Source: Symbiodinium natans
Lineage: Eukaryota; Sar; Dinophyceae; Suessiales; Symbiodiniaceae
NCBI GenBank assembly: GCA_905221605.1
Contig: CAJNDS010002546.1
Span: 1,164,371-1,228,370 of the forward strand
Length of the DNA stretch: 64,000 nt
Reading direction: 5' to 3'
In this document: piece by piece, positions 52,833 through 64,000 of the stretch
Position numbering within the stretch: the first letter of the stretch is position 1
How the letters are laid out: each line of letters opens with the position of its first letter
Position numbers and translations under genes: made by a program
The notes under the pieces: model-generated
Told to the model about the DNA's origin: nothing
What the model saw: the letters and a program-made list of their open reading frames with translations, nothing else
The model's database searches: none

Positions 52833-54891
52833 TTGGAGGCCACAAGAATGACAAGTAGGACTTAGGCTAGGCCGAAAGCCTCCTTGACCCTTCTACTCCC
52901 GAGAGATCCCGTATAGAAGCATCTAGAAGCCTTGTTGAGGCTTCATCCTTAGTCTAGGCCCCGAACCCTCCCTTGTATGCAGGCTTTGGGAAGAGGGAGA
53001 CGCCGAGCCCAAGGGTGCGGCGATGATGCCTGAGGTCAAGCAAGGCCGGTTTCCCAGATTCCCCCTTCTGACTTCTGAGCATCGTACTTCTGAGATCCTG
53101 AACGATTTGTGAACTTCTGGAACCCAGGAAATGAGAGGAAGCAGATGGAGCTCGTGAGCTGAAATACCCTTTTAAACGTAGATCTCTTCTCCAAAATAAG
53201 TGGGGAGTCCTCAAAAGAGGAGCAGCGGCAAAGCCGCTTGCTTCTCCCATGCATTTCGGCCGTCGGCCGCTCGGCCATCCGCTCGGGGGTGGCCAAGACC
53301 CAGCCTGTCGGCGTTGTTGGCAGCTACTGGCAATGGAAAAATGCGGGGACCGTCGGACGATCTGCGCTCCGAAGAGGCTTCCGTGCACTTTCGTATCCCC
53401 AGTGCTGAAAGGAAGCCCTGAATGACCAGTTGGGCTGACGTAGTACCTCAGGTTTCCGCGGAAGCTTGTTGATGTGCTGCTAAACTGCTCAATCCGTTAA
53501 GACGGATATACTGTAGAAGGGATTCTGAAGCCTGGGTTTGCTCAAGATGCGGAGGTTGTAAATCCGACGCTTCCCATCTGTTACACCAGGCAAAAGCTAG
53601 AAGCGAAGCTGATGGCGGTACATCTTTCCACGCGACTCTGTTGCGTTTGGGTAGAATTGGGGGTATGCTTGAACCTCGTACATGCCACAGAACTTTGTCT
53701 CGAGGCTTTTCTGAGATTTCGGCCAAGGACTTCTTACGAGACGAGGGTCTGAGGGCGACTAGTGCATCCATCCCGATGCCCCGATCAGCCAGATGCTGAG
53801 TATTGATGAATGAAAGGGCCCGATGCTCGTCAGCAGAGAGTCATTCTTTCACAGGCCAGTCTATGGGCCTCAACCAAGTCATCAGAATCACTGCGATGTT
53901 TGACAGTAGTAGCTGTAGTAGTAGTATTGCTGTCAAGTGTACTTTTCTCGACATGCCCTCAGTTACATTTCAGGTACAATGCGGAAGACACACATCCTTC
54001 AACTAGTGCCCTTTCAAAATTGGAGCGATCAGTGCGCAACGGAGGACGAGGTATGCTTATGTTGCATCCCTTGTTGCTTCAGATGGCATTCTATGGATTC
54101 TACTTCAAATGATGGTCAAAAGCAGGGAGTCCCTCGCCGTGTCAGCTTCTCAGTGGAAGGTCTTACATGGCCAGATGGCTTTTCCCCTCCTTTCCACCAG
54201 GAAGGACCCTCAACCTCAAGCAGGATGCGCAGCAGACTTCTTGTAGCCTTTGTTGTTGCATGTTGTTGCAAGCAGACGTCGCCTGCGTGTGGCATTCGCT
54301 GCCTAGGATCTCGAAATGGCCTTCCGCGAGGCCGGTGTTGTCAATTTTCGCCCAAGAAGAGTCCCTTCGTTCTGTGCTGCTGGGGGACATAACAGCTCTT
54401 CCCACAGTCAGCTTTGAACTTTGTATTTTCAGCAGGAGTCGCAAGGGATTTGCAGACATCACTCTTAAAGCCCTGATGCAGACTGCTAGGACGCTTCAGA
54501 CTTCAGATTCTCATAGAGAAAACAGCAGGTCGTCGAGTTGGCCGCTCTGGGGAAATGGCCCCTGAGACGTTTGAGGGGCTGAGCGTGCTTGGCCCTAAAT
54601 GGGATCTGGCGGAGTCGCCTTCTTTCAGGGCACCGGCGCCCTGGGCATCTGAGTTTGTGGTCACGTCACCGGTGCCGGAAGTAGGATCCGATGGTCCAAG
54701 ACGTCAAGCACAGACGATCATGCTTGCGCAAAACTAGATTGGATTTGTTGAATGCTCCCGCCTGGTTCTCAGGTCGCGCATGCCTTGCACAAAGCTTCCC
54801 TATCCTTCTTTCAAGACTGCGACAGATTGCGTTCTATGTGCGAAAGCCTTTTTTGTGGCTCAATTTTCTGATCGTCCATTCTGTGGAACCG
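52833..54891. other. intergenic, with a dispersed repeat
   Basis: No gene supported. Positions 54046-54370 are the second copy of the repeat at 40962. A degenerate spliced-leader-like sequence (AGCC, T-run, TGGCTCAA) lies at 54845-54862, about 30 nt before the next start codon; it needs a 2-3 nt insertion to match and is weak. Confidence 0.5.
54046..54370 (+). repeat. dispersed repeat, copy 2 (partner 40962-41370)
   Basis: Same orientation as the partner. Here the TGTTGTTGCA motif is duplicated. Confidence 0.8.
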
Positions 54892-57800
54892 ATGAGAATG
54901 CGAGACTCTCCATTGTGGGTCCTCCTTGTTGCCGCCACTGTTGCCGCGCAACAGGCGCAGAATGAGGGCATGTGTTCTCTCCAGCTCCAGCGGAGCTTTG
55001 GAAATTTTGGAAGCCTGGAGCCAATGGCCAAAGGTTTGCTGGTAGAGCAGCCTGCAGCACATGGGCGTCATGAGCGTGCCCGAATCATGCAGGGGCTGTG
55101 GTCAACACCAGGACGGCACTTCCAGCAGTGCCCAAGCGCGAGGCAGACTGAGTTCTTGCAAGTCGACACACTTGCACCACTGCCCGACAAAGTCCAGTGC
55201 CGTGAAGGGGTCCCCATTGGAAACTTTAACGGCGACGAGTATCACTTCAGCTGCTGCTCGGGAGGGGACTGCGGCGGCTGCCGCCTCGTGAACGGAAACA
55301 ACCAATGCCAGCAATGCGCCGCCGGCTATGTCAGGCAAGTCGTTCCGGTCATCAACAAGACGCGGTGCTTCATGTGTGACGACATACCGGAGTGGCACGA
55401 CATGCACGGGCGCTCGTGTTCAGACTACGCAAAGCTTCACCTATGCAAAGGCCCGCTGACAAACATTTCCGCCAGCCTAGCACTTTCCTCAGAATTTTCC
55501 AATGTTTCTAGTTGGTTCCGTTCATTCAGTCTCTCTTCTTTTTTCTGTCCGTTTGTCTTCCTCTGGCTCTCTCTCTCTCTCTCTCTCTGTTTCTCTTTCT
55601 GTCTCTCTATGTCTCTCTCTTTTTCTTTGTCTTTCTCTCTGCCTAACATGTCGGTCGCTCGCTCTTCCCTCCCTCCCTCCCTCCCTCCTCTTGCCCATCC
55701 TCTCTTTCAGTTTCCCTCCCTCTCACTTCTTCCACATATGCCAGCTCTCTAGCGGTTGCAGACAGACTCCCCCCCCCCCCCCCCCCCCCCTCTATGTCTG
55801 ACGCCTGTCGGAGGCAGCTGGCCAGCCGAGAGCATGGACATACCTTTCCATGGGCTTCGTCCAAGCGATGCTTGCTGTGTGTGCGGGGGTGGTAATGTTC
55901 GGGCTACTCCAACGCAGCTGCCACTATCGGGAAGAGCTCTGTACCTTGGCCAAGAGGTGAAACCAAGGGACTCTGCCCCTGAACCCATGCCAGAAGCCAT
56001 CGTGGTTGCTCCAAGCTGTGATCTTTCATCGATGGGCTTGAAGCTGGCGAGCAATGGGACGGTCACAGGGACGGCGACCAACGTGACGGAAGTGTCTTGC
56101 TCCATGTCCTTGGTGCAGGACCCGGTTCGTGGCATTGCCGACAGCGTCCAGTTGTCCTTCTCAGTGAGCCCGTTCACTTACGGAAGGCCCGAGCAAACAG
56201 ACTCAAGAGTAGTGGGAAGCCGGATGCTCATCTTTGCATCGTGGGGCTTGGATGGGCTGGGCTCCCTGTCTTTGCTGGAGAGAACGAGGGGCTACCAGCC
56301 CTTTGATCACTTCCACGACTTCCACTTGGCCTGTGATCCAAGTTGCCCGTGGCTCTCCGTCAACCCCGATTCCGGGGAACTCGTGGCGAAATCGTTGGAG
56401 CCGGAGGTCTTTCCCGAAAGCATGCGCGGAAGCCTCATGCAGTTTGAGCAGAGTCCTTCTTGCAGTTGCCGCGTCACAGCAACCGACAAAGCAAAGGGGA
56501 CCACAGCAAGCACCCATGTCACAGCTCTGCAGACACGGCTTTGGAAGAAAGCTGTTTACCACGCCGAGAATGCAATCCTTGCACAAGTCGGCGTTGAAAT
56601 TCCGGCAGTCGAGCTCCAAGAGGCCTTGGGACGAGACCTTAATGACTTGAAGTTCCTTGAGTGTCGCAAGTCCATTCTGTTATATTCTGTTCAGCATCGT
56701 GACCTGTTGTCCTTTGGTTTTCACCAAGGAGACGGCTTGCGTTGGTATGTGGATCACGAGGTGCAGGCTCCCGTGGTCGAAAAGGCAAACGGTGATCGAT
56801 TTGTGGTGCTTCCGAGTCTTGCGCCGGCTATTCTCGACGTGCAATGCTCGGCATCGGACACGCAGGGGACTCTCTGAGAGTAGAGAAGAAGTTGTGCATT
56901 TAGGCTCCGCTCTGGGGCCCCTGGGGACCCGATTTAATAAAGTTACACCGAGTTACCCCGGCACCGAAAGCACATCGATCTGACACAAGAAGGACTCGCC
57001 TTCTCAGTTGGTCCCGGATCAGCGGAGACATTTCTGTGGACGGCAGGGTGGCTTTCAACATGAATCCACGCACGGGCCTCGTCAGTGGTACGCCGGATGT
57101 TGACTTGTCCAGTCCCACGGGCCGCGGCAGTCTCAACATCTCTTGCGACGTAGCGTTGGGAGGCAGTTCAAGGCTGTTGACCACTTGTAGATCATTTTCA
57201 ATCCAAAGATCCTAGAACTGTTGAAAAGCCCCTGCAAGGCCCACTCTACGAGAAAGAGCTTCCGGTAGCCCGCCTGAAGATCCAGGTCCTGGATGACGTT
57301 TGCTGGGTGCCTTGGACGCCTGGCAAAGACTCCCGGAACATGCGATGGGTGGACTACGCCACCAGTGAGTGCAAGCAAAGGTGCCATCTTCAAAAAAATC
57401 CCGAAATTTGAGCCAGGCTTTCTGCCCCTTGTCCGCAGGTGTCGTGCAAGAGAGGACTGCGGGGCTGTGTGCGAGCACGGCGCGCGCTGCCTCATCCAGG
57501 CTGGCCTCTTAGAAGGCATGGAACAAATCGGGGGCCATTAGAAACTCGTGAGTCCAGGCTGCCAACGGCACAAGCGCTTCCGATGGGACAGTTGGGACCT
57601 GCAGCCTGCGCTTGAACAACTGCACGGAGGAGACCACCATCCTGTCACTGTCAGCTCCGGACGCCAAGTACCTGCAGGGAGACTTTAAACCCTCTGTCCA
57701 GAAACTCTCTTGCATGTCACGTGGTTTCTGGGCGCCCCCTCCCAAATTTGGTCCCCACCAAAGGAAAACCCGATGCCCCAAAACCGAAAGGGAGGCTTAC

Positions 57801-60800
57801 CTGCGTGGGTTCTTTATGAGATTGGCATTATCGAAAAGTTTCTTCTTAAACGAAGACAATTCGATGCAGCAAGCGGAGCTGGCTAAGGAAAGGCGTGAAA
57901 ACCTCCAGATCGTCCACGGACTACTCCGTGGTATACACCCGGCCGGGCCTTACGATGGAGAGGCAGCTGATTCTCGTGCCGCCGAAACTGGTGCACAGTG
58001 ACCTGGACAAGCTACCTGCTCAGTGTAAGGATGCCTTCTGGCTGCTCCTGCACATAAACTCCACTGACTTCCAAGTTGCTGGGAAAGCACCGGAGTTCTT
58101 CGGTCAGCCGATGTCTTGCATCAGGGAGGACGCTGTCAGCATGGCCTTCGAGCAGGGCGAGGCCGGCGTGAACTTGAGCCTAAGCACCGCTGAGCTCGAG
58201 GATCCCACGGTTTTGCAGAAGCCCAACGCCACGCTAAGAGCCACCTTCCGGCTCTCTGTGCCGTCTTGCCCAAAGCCTCCAGGGAGTTCTGAGGGCTTTG
58301 TGGTCGGTACACTCGAGGACCCTTCGTTGTATACTCTGGATGCCTGCGAATGCTTTGGAGAAGCTCATGCTTCTGAGCACCCGGTGTCCCACGAATCGAA
58401 CCAAGAGGTGCCCCGGAATTCTAGCAACTTCAACGTGGGGCCTGTGGACGATCAGAAGATCTTCAGCGGAGCCTTTGCTTGCGAACAGAATGCCCGAAGC
58501 CCAGCATTTGCTCAGCATTCGCTAAGCCGCAGCGTCCAGATTGCAGCACGTGTTCAGTTGAATGGCAAGGGGCAGCGCAAGCATCATTTCCGAGGCTCTG
58601 CTTGAACACCTTCTGGCAGCAAGCCTGACAGAGTGCAAAAAGGCATGCCACATGTCACCGAAGTGTCAATTCTACCAGTACATGACGAGTGGGGAAGGGT
58701 GTTCACTCTTTGAGCGCTGCGACAGCATGCAATACGTCGGCATTGCCGGGTTTGTGAATGAGCTGTATGGCCGAGCACCGGAAGGATCTTTCTGCCGCGT
58801 GGCAGACCCAGAGGCATGCTGGAGGACAATCAGACGGCGAAGCTTGTTGAGCCTGGTTCCCTCCGACTTGCCGTCGTGCTCTTCCGGCTTTGCTCTTAAG
58901 GCAATTGTTCTCGCATTTCCTGGTAGTAGTTTTGGCCAAAGAAACGACAAAGTTCAACTATTCACAGGGTTGCTTACTTGCTTCAAGCAGCTAAGGTTTG
59001 TTCCAAGAGCAGCATGATGCTTGTGACGTTCTACAGCTGCCCCTTAGCCCAACTAGACCAGTGTAGTCTACACATTCTGAAGGGAAGCACTTCACATTGA
59101 CCATGGCTTTCAATGCCACGCGGCTGCCTCGGCCTAGAGTGTTCAAACAAGCGGTCAGGGGTGGCGTGAGGGCTGGAGGGAGGCTGTCCGAAAGCGAGGA
59201 GGGGGCCGCCAAGCATGGCCTTCCCCAGCCAGCCCAACTACAACCAGAAAGGTCGCGCACGGGGTGAGTTTACAGGGTGAATGCCCATCGGCCAAAGGCC
59301 GACACACATTCAGGGCAACTGTGGGGCTACGCCCATACTCTTCAAACGCGCCGAATGCCTTGGATTGAGAGTTTAAGGTTTAACCCAATCCTTAAGCCTG
59401 AACCCTGTGCAGACTCTTGGACAGCAATCCCCGACGCCACAGCGGGGTCGGCGGATGTGGGTGCTTGTGATTCCAGGCTGTCTGGCTCGGCGGAGGGCGC
59501 ATGCGCGCGATGCCGGTACATGAACGCCTCCCTCCCATGGGCACAGGCTGGCCTCCGGAAGAAGCCACTCGGCTCGCGATCTCGCGATCTCGACTTGCAC
59601 TCTTAAATCACTTAAATTGACTTAAACCTGATCCGACTCTCAGGCCATTGCCGAATAGCATGCCCGCAGCCACGCAGCTTTCCGTCCGCTGCAATGCCTC
59701 CTCGCGGATGTTCGTGTCGGGCAAGGGCGAGTGGCACGGCCCACGTGATGCTGCGCTCTTTACTTGTGTCAGTGGTGAGTGGCTCGGAGAGCCTGGGCCG
59801 TGGCAATCTTGGGAGAACTACTCGCGCCAGCCTTATTTGCCACACCCAGAAATCGCCCGAGCACAAGGATCTGCCATGATCTGCCTTAACCCAGCACCAG
59901 CTCAAGGAGTGACACGGACATTTCCTAGGCTTAAGACCTTGCGGGGGTTTAGGGTTTAGGGGTTTTGGGGTTTAGGGGTTTAGGGGTTTAGATGTTATCG
60001 AGGCGGGCGAAGTCTCTTGGAAAAAAGGGGTTTAGAGGTTTAGGGTTTAGGGGTTTAGGGCTCTACTTGTTGGAGGGCTGGAAGGTGCCTGGAGTGTATC
60101 CAGATTGGCACGCCGAGCTTGCAGCGGCTCACCAGCGTGTCCATGCCAGAAGCCGCTTGGAGGAGCCTAAGCCCTAAGCCCTAAGCCCTAAGCCCTAAAC
60201 CCTAAACCCTAAACCCTAAACCCTAAACCCTACACCGGTTGCACCGGTTGTCCGACCCCAAAATCCCTGCAGAGTGGTTCGTCCAGCTTTGCGTTTGCCA
60301 AAAAAACAACCTACACCACCTGAGTCTTCCTGAAACGCGCCGTCGGTTTTGGGTTTAGGGTTTAGGGTTTAGGGTTTAGGGTTTAGGGTTTAGGGTCCTG
60401 GGATATGTTGTAGCAAGTAACCCCCTCTCTGGCGTCGCATAGCCCTCGCAATCTTAGTCCAAAGGCATCCTGATTCTATATGCATGGGCACCCGGAGCAC
60501 ATCTTCTAACTGGGGGTTTAGTCTCAGAAAACATGAGCATGCGAGGACAGCAGGGGGAACTGAGGGCTGTCTCCCTAGCCTTTGAAGTGTCTCCTCATAT
60601 GCCATGACCAATGTATAGCAACAATGCTTAGTGGCTCGGGCCTCAGACCATTTCGGAGAGTCCAGAGTGAGATGATTGTTGATTCATTGCATCTGTACGG
60701 TTTAGTGTGGCACGAGCAAAGGGTCTGGTAAAACCTCGCCTGCTCTGGATTTCCCACTGACGAGACACACAGGCATCCTTTCATAGCCTCATTCATCCCG

Positions 60801-63705
60801 AAATTGTTGCCGCGCAGTGTTTTCTGGTCTGCTTGGCGGGTGGCCAGAAAAAAAACCACCCATAAATCGGACCGCTCCAAGATCTTCAAATTTGTCCTCT
60901 CTACGGATCTTTGCTGTTTTTGGCCCTTCGCCATACCTTGGGGATGACGAGGCAGTATTCTGACCTCTGCTCATAAGGTCTACTACCTGGAGCACCGCAA
61001 GGTTCTGACAACCTATGGCAGAAGTATGTCAGGCTGCGCCACAGCCAGCGCGTTCACAGCCTCGCCCCTGCACTCGAGCGCAAATCCTTCGTGGCAGCTA
61101 GACATGAGGGTACCCCGGCCTTGAAATGAGGGTGTTGTCATTGAAGTTTGGGCACAGTATAGTGCCGATGTGCTACAGATGCCGATATGGTTCGATAGGG
61201 CCCAAAAAAATGTCCTGAGGAGAAGCTGGGCTTGACTTCGGCGGCAGCATCGTCAACAAAATGGTGGATCAGCACAACAGACCGTACCCTACGCTACACA
61301 CCACGAGACTGCGTTTCGTGCACCTCGTGTGTTTGCGGCGCATCCTTGCATGAATTGGGGCCGTGCCGCTGCCAGAGCATCCAAGCGAAGTGGATCCTGG
61401 ATGATGATTTCCGGTTGAAGCAAGGTGCAGACTGTGCTTTCCTCAACATCGACAAGCTCGACATAAGTGCTTGTCCTGCAGGCCTGGACAGCAGGCTGGG
61501 TTTTGTGTGCCACACTGGTGTCTGTCATTTAGGAACGCCCTGCTGCAGATACCTCTACAGTGTCACAAGTGCTGAAGACGTTTCCCCGGTTGCACTACTG
61601 TTGTGCTCGCAAAGAATGCTGCTTCCAGGTACCTGTGGTATTTCTCCGGGGGAGACTGCATCTTCGGCTACGACATGGTGGACACATCACGAAAGACATG
61701 GGAGGTCTCCACGGTTTCCAACAGTGGCACGCCCTTGAAGCTTACGCAAATCAAGTACGTGCAGGAGCGCCTTGCGAATGTCATTGAGTACAAGATTGCA
61801 ATGGCTTATGACGAGCTTTGCTTAAGCTTGGCCCAAGGGGAGGGTCTCTGTGATGATGACCGGGCCTGCCGCAACACCCTTATCTCACGGGACTGCCAGC
61901 AGAGCTTCTACATGGACGGCGACAGGATTGGGATGCTGGAAGATGGCAAGAATTGGTACCTGAAGGTCATCAGGTCCCGGAACGACAACGCCAAGTGGCT
62001 CTTGGTGGCCGAAGCTTTCAACGAAAGCGAGGAGGATGAGTTCAGGTTCGGTCGGTCTGACGACGGCTTGCTGTTCACGAGGTCAGAGAAGGTTTCGGAT
62101 ACTTGGCCCACTTCAGCACTTTGTCATTGTCAGAAGTCGTGCCGATGCAGAGGCAATCAACTTTCTCACCCTAGACTGTTGCAGAACCTAGGATGACAAG
62201 TGTCTGACGGAAATCTGGCTGCCGACCAGCAGGAGGCTTGAGGAGAGGAGTTACCCCTCAGATTCGGATTTCGTCTCCGTAGCCTGCGACAGCTCAAGGA
62301 ATGAAATGATCAACGCCAACTTTGCCAGGCGTGAGACTGGCAATCCAAATACGACGACCTCCGGGACTTGCATGAGCCTCTCCAGAGGCGGCGTTGTCCT
62401 GATGGACTGCCATGAGATTTCTCACGATGTGAAGGATTTGCCCGGCCCTGGCATCAATATGACCTGCACCAAAGAGGACGAGGTCCTTCAGTCTTGGCAG
62501 GTGGAGCACCAGTGCAGCCGTGGTGTGGTTACGGTGCGCTACACGTGCTGCCGAGCTCCGATTGAAGCTGGGTCGTGCCGGCGCCAGGACGGCTCCATCA
62601 ACAAGCCATGGCTGGCAAACGCGAATTGTCAGATGGGCGTTCTCCGGAGCCAAACCTTGGGATCATACTGCTCGGAATGGGACGCGAAAGGGCCCTTCAG
62701 CCATTATTTCGAGTGTTGCGACTTCAAGAAAATCCCTGACGCGAGGAAGTTCCGGCATGATGCGGCGGATGTTACGCTTGAACACTGTGGCGATTCGCAG
62801 TACTTTCCTCAGTTTCAATCGTGGCACAGCGAACTTGCGCCGCCCAGCATCTGCAGCGACTGTGCTCAGCTCAGTGGTTGTCACGCGGCTTTATCCTGTG
62901 TACAGGCCCCCCCAAACTTTGACGTGCATGATGGCGCCTGCGAAAGCCTGAGTCCCGAAGCTCCACCGGGTGAGTTTGATCCGAACGCCAATGAAGCCTG
63001 CTCGCAGCACGCCTGGTGCTTGGGTTACTTTCTCCTCAATGAAGCCAATGAGTCCGCTGCGGGAATGCTCTTCAGGACCCCTGTCCTCGGCAACAGGACA
63101 CGGGCCGGCTACCACTGTTTCGTAAAGAAGGTGTCGACAGAAACGATGTTTTCCCAGGCTATTGACTTGAATCTGGAGGTCCTCCAGAAATCGCAGATGA
63201 GCCCTAAGCAGCAGCAGGCCTACCAGAGAGTCCTTGCTCCAAAGATCCAGGAGTCACGCAAGTCCCCGAGGGTGCTCTTTGCGTGTCCCCCCTCGCAAGA
63301 ACAAGAGACACTCTGCGCTGAGGACGCACCTCTCTCGGTCCATGCCTTGAATCACGTGATTGCGCAGGGAGGCGCGTCCGGCTTGAAGGTTGAAGCCACC
63401 TGCCCAGTCCTGGTGACACCATCATCCACGATAGCGATCGGCAAGGCCATGCCCACCACTGGGATGACGGTTCAGGAGATCTATAACATCCTTCAAAGCC
63501 AGGCCTACTATAGCACCTTCTTCGGAAGCCCCCTTCCGCCGCCCTTCAACTCCAGCAGCAACGAAGACGCGGAGCGAGTTGGATTCCTGAGCCTGCCGCC
63601 GACTGGTGTGGGTATCTGGGGCTTGCGATGTCCAGACGGAGCTGTGGTTTCCGTGTCAGCACAGACGCAGCCTCACTGCCTCCACATCAATGCCGGCGAG
63701 GCGAT
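54892..63705 (+). CDS. very large secreted Cys-rich multi-exon protein, incomplete at the right edge
   Basis: ATG 54892 opens a signal peptide (PLWVLLVAATVAAQQ). Exon-like parts, by frame and composition: 54892 to about 55490 (ends CSDYAKLHLC); about 55812-56877 (SDACCVCGGG, with He_PIG-like Ig repeats such as LKLASNGTVTGTATN and LSVNPDSGELVAK); about 57010-57190 (VAFNMNPRTGLVSGTPDVD); about 57235-57370 (CWVPWTPGKDSRNMRW); 57430-57700; 57900-58600; about 58600-58830 (a PAN/Apple-like stretch, TECKKACHMSPKCQFYQYM); 59400-59560; 59640-59900; 61440-61560; 61630-62090; and 62190-63700. The pairing of SCSDYAKLHLC and ACCVCGGG across the first intron argues for one gene. Cys spacing and many NxS/T sites suit an extracellular protein; the function is unknown. 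The last exon meets a GT-rich tract near the right edge, likely an intron, so the gene continues. It could also be two genes split in 59.9-61.2 kb. Confidence 0.6.
55510..55792. repeat. pyrimidine tract in intron 1 of the large secreted gene
   Basis: (CT)n, CCCT-rich and a run of about twenty C. The proposed acceptor lies shortly after, so this is an extreme polypyrimidine tract. Confidence 0.88.
59944..60062 (+). repeat. degenerate telomere-like arrays
   Basis: TTTAGGG and TTTAGGGG units in two blocks separated by about 35 bp. Confidence 0.88.
60168..60233 (-). repeat. interstitial telomere-like array (CCCTAAG, then CCCTAAA)
   Basis: Four CCCTAAG units followed by five CCCTAAA units: a clean switch of unit within one array. 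Confidence 0.92.
60351..60397 (+). repeat. interstitial telomere-like array (TTTAGGG)
   Basis: Six units, in the opposite orientation to the array 120 bp upstream. Confidence 0.93.
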
Positions 63706-63927
63706 GTGCGTGTGCGTGTGCGTGTGCGTGTGCGTGTGCGTGTGCGTGTGCGTGTGCGTGTGCGTGTGCGTGTGCGTGTGCGTGTGCGTGTGCGTGTGCG
63801 TGTGAGTGTGCGTGTGCGTGTGCGTGTGCGTGTGCGTGTGCGTGTGCGTGTGCGTGTGCGTGTGCGTGTGCGTGTGCGTGTGCGTGTGCGTGTGCGTGTG
63901 CGTGTGCGTGTGCGTGTGCGTGTGCGT

Positions 63928-63998
<71 letters not shown>

Positions 63999-64000
63999 GC
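63706..64000. repeat. (GTGTGC)n then (GT)n microsatellite at the window edge
   Basis: About 38 units of GTGTGC with one A change, then about 30 GT. It follows the last coding segment of the large secreted gene and gives an artefactual Cys-Val repeat if translated. Confidence 0.95.

Larger units (their letters stand above)
59931..61210. other. long non-coding gap, probable intron or intergenic spacer
   Basis: Telomere-like arrays at 59944-60062, 60168-60233 and 60351-60397, then unique sequence without coding character. Frames on the minus strand (60575-60995) show no family. It either splits the large secreted gene or separates two genes. Confidence 0.5.

Overview
This is nuclear genomic DNA of a dinoflagellate, most likely of the Symbiodiniaceae or a close relative. 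The signs are: about twenty short interstitial arrays of the TTTAGGG telomere unit; two fossil spliced-leader-like sequences; GC-rich coding sequence with introns that often start with GC or GA instead of GT; small inverted-repeat elements that behave as introns (introners); a pheophorbide a oxygenase-like Rieske enzyme of chlorophyll breakdown; and surface proteins built from repeats (HYR, RCC1-like, BspA/DUF285). Every gene I can support lies on the + strand, as expected for the unidirectional gene blocks of these genomes.

Layout. 0.9-4.5 kb: an intronless, membrane-anchored cytochrome P450 fused to its own P450 reductase. 5.8-8.9 kb: a secreted protein with three nearly identical 522-bp HYR repeats. 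11.8-13.6 kb: a six-exon protein with two tRNA-binding/CsaA-type domains and a probable plastid-targeting leader. 14.5-16.9 kb: a type I membrane protein with RCC1-like repeats and a Ser/Thr-rich stalk, carrying an internal stop. 18.9-19.4 kb: a small dual-specificity phosphatase. 20.9-22.8 kb: a Rieske oxygenase of the PAO family. 24.7-27.3 kb: a secreted beta-helix protein. 27.3-36.9 kb: gene-poor, with telomere-like arrays, hairpin elements and some exon-like fragments. 36.9-38.9 kb: a coiled-coil protein, one intron of which is an inserted element. 38.9-47.3 kb: mostly repeats, including 720 bp of (AGT)n and an AT-rich island, plus one unrecognised gene at 43.3-44.6 kb. 47.6-50.2 kb: a receptor-like protein (BspA-type repeats, Cys-rich collar, membrane span, large cytoplasmic domain). 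50.7-52.8 kb: a drug/metabolite-type (EamA) transporter with a leader. 54.9 kb to the right edge: a very large secreted Cys-rich multi-exon gene that appears to run off the window.

The genes do not form one pathway. Two (the oxygenase and the transporter) fit plastid-related work, the CsaA-like protein may also be plastid-targeted, and four are secreted or surface repeat proteins. The most interesting feature is the set of small inverted-repeat elements. In several cases the target-site duplication supplies the splice-site bases, so the element equals the intron. At 48756-48860 one element is a 105-nt multiple of three without stops, so the reading frame is open whether it is spliced or retained.

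Exon borders below were worked out by eye from frame continuity and family similarity; none was checked against transcripts.
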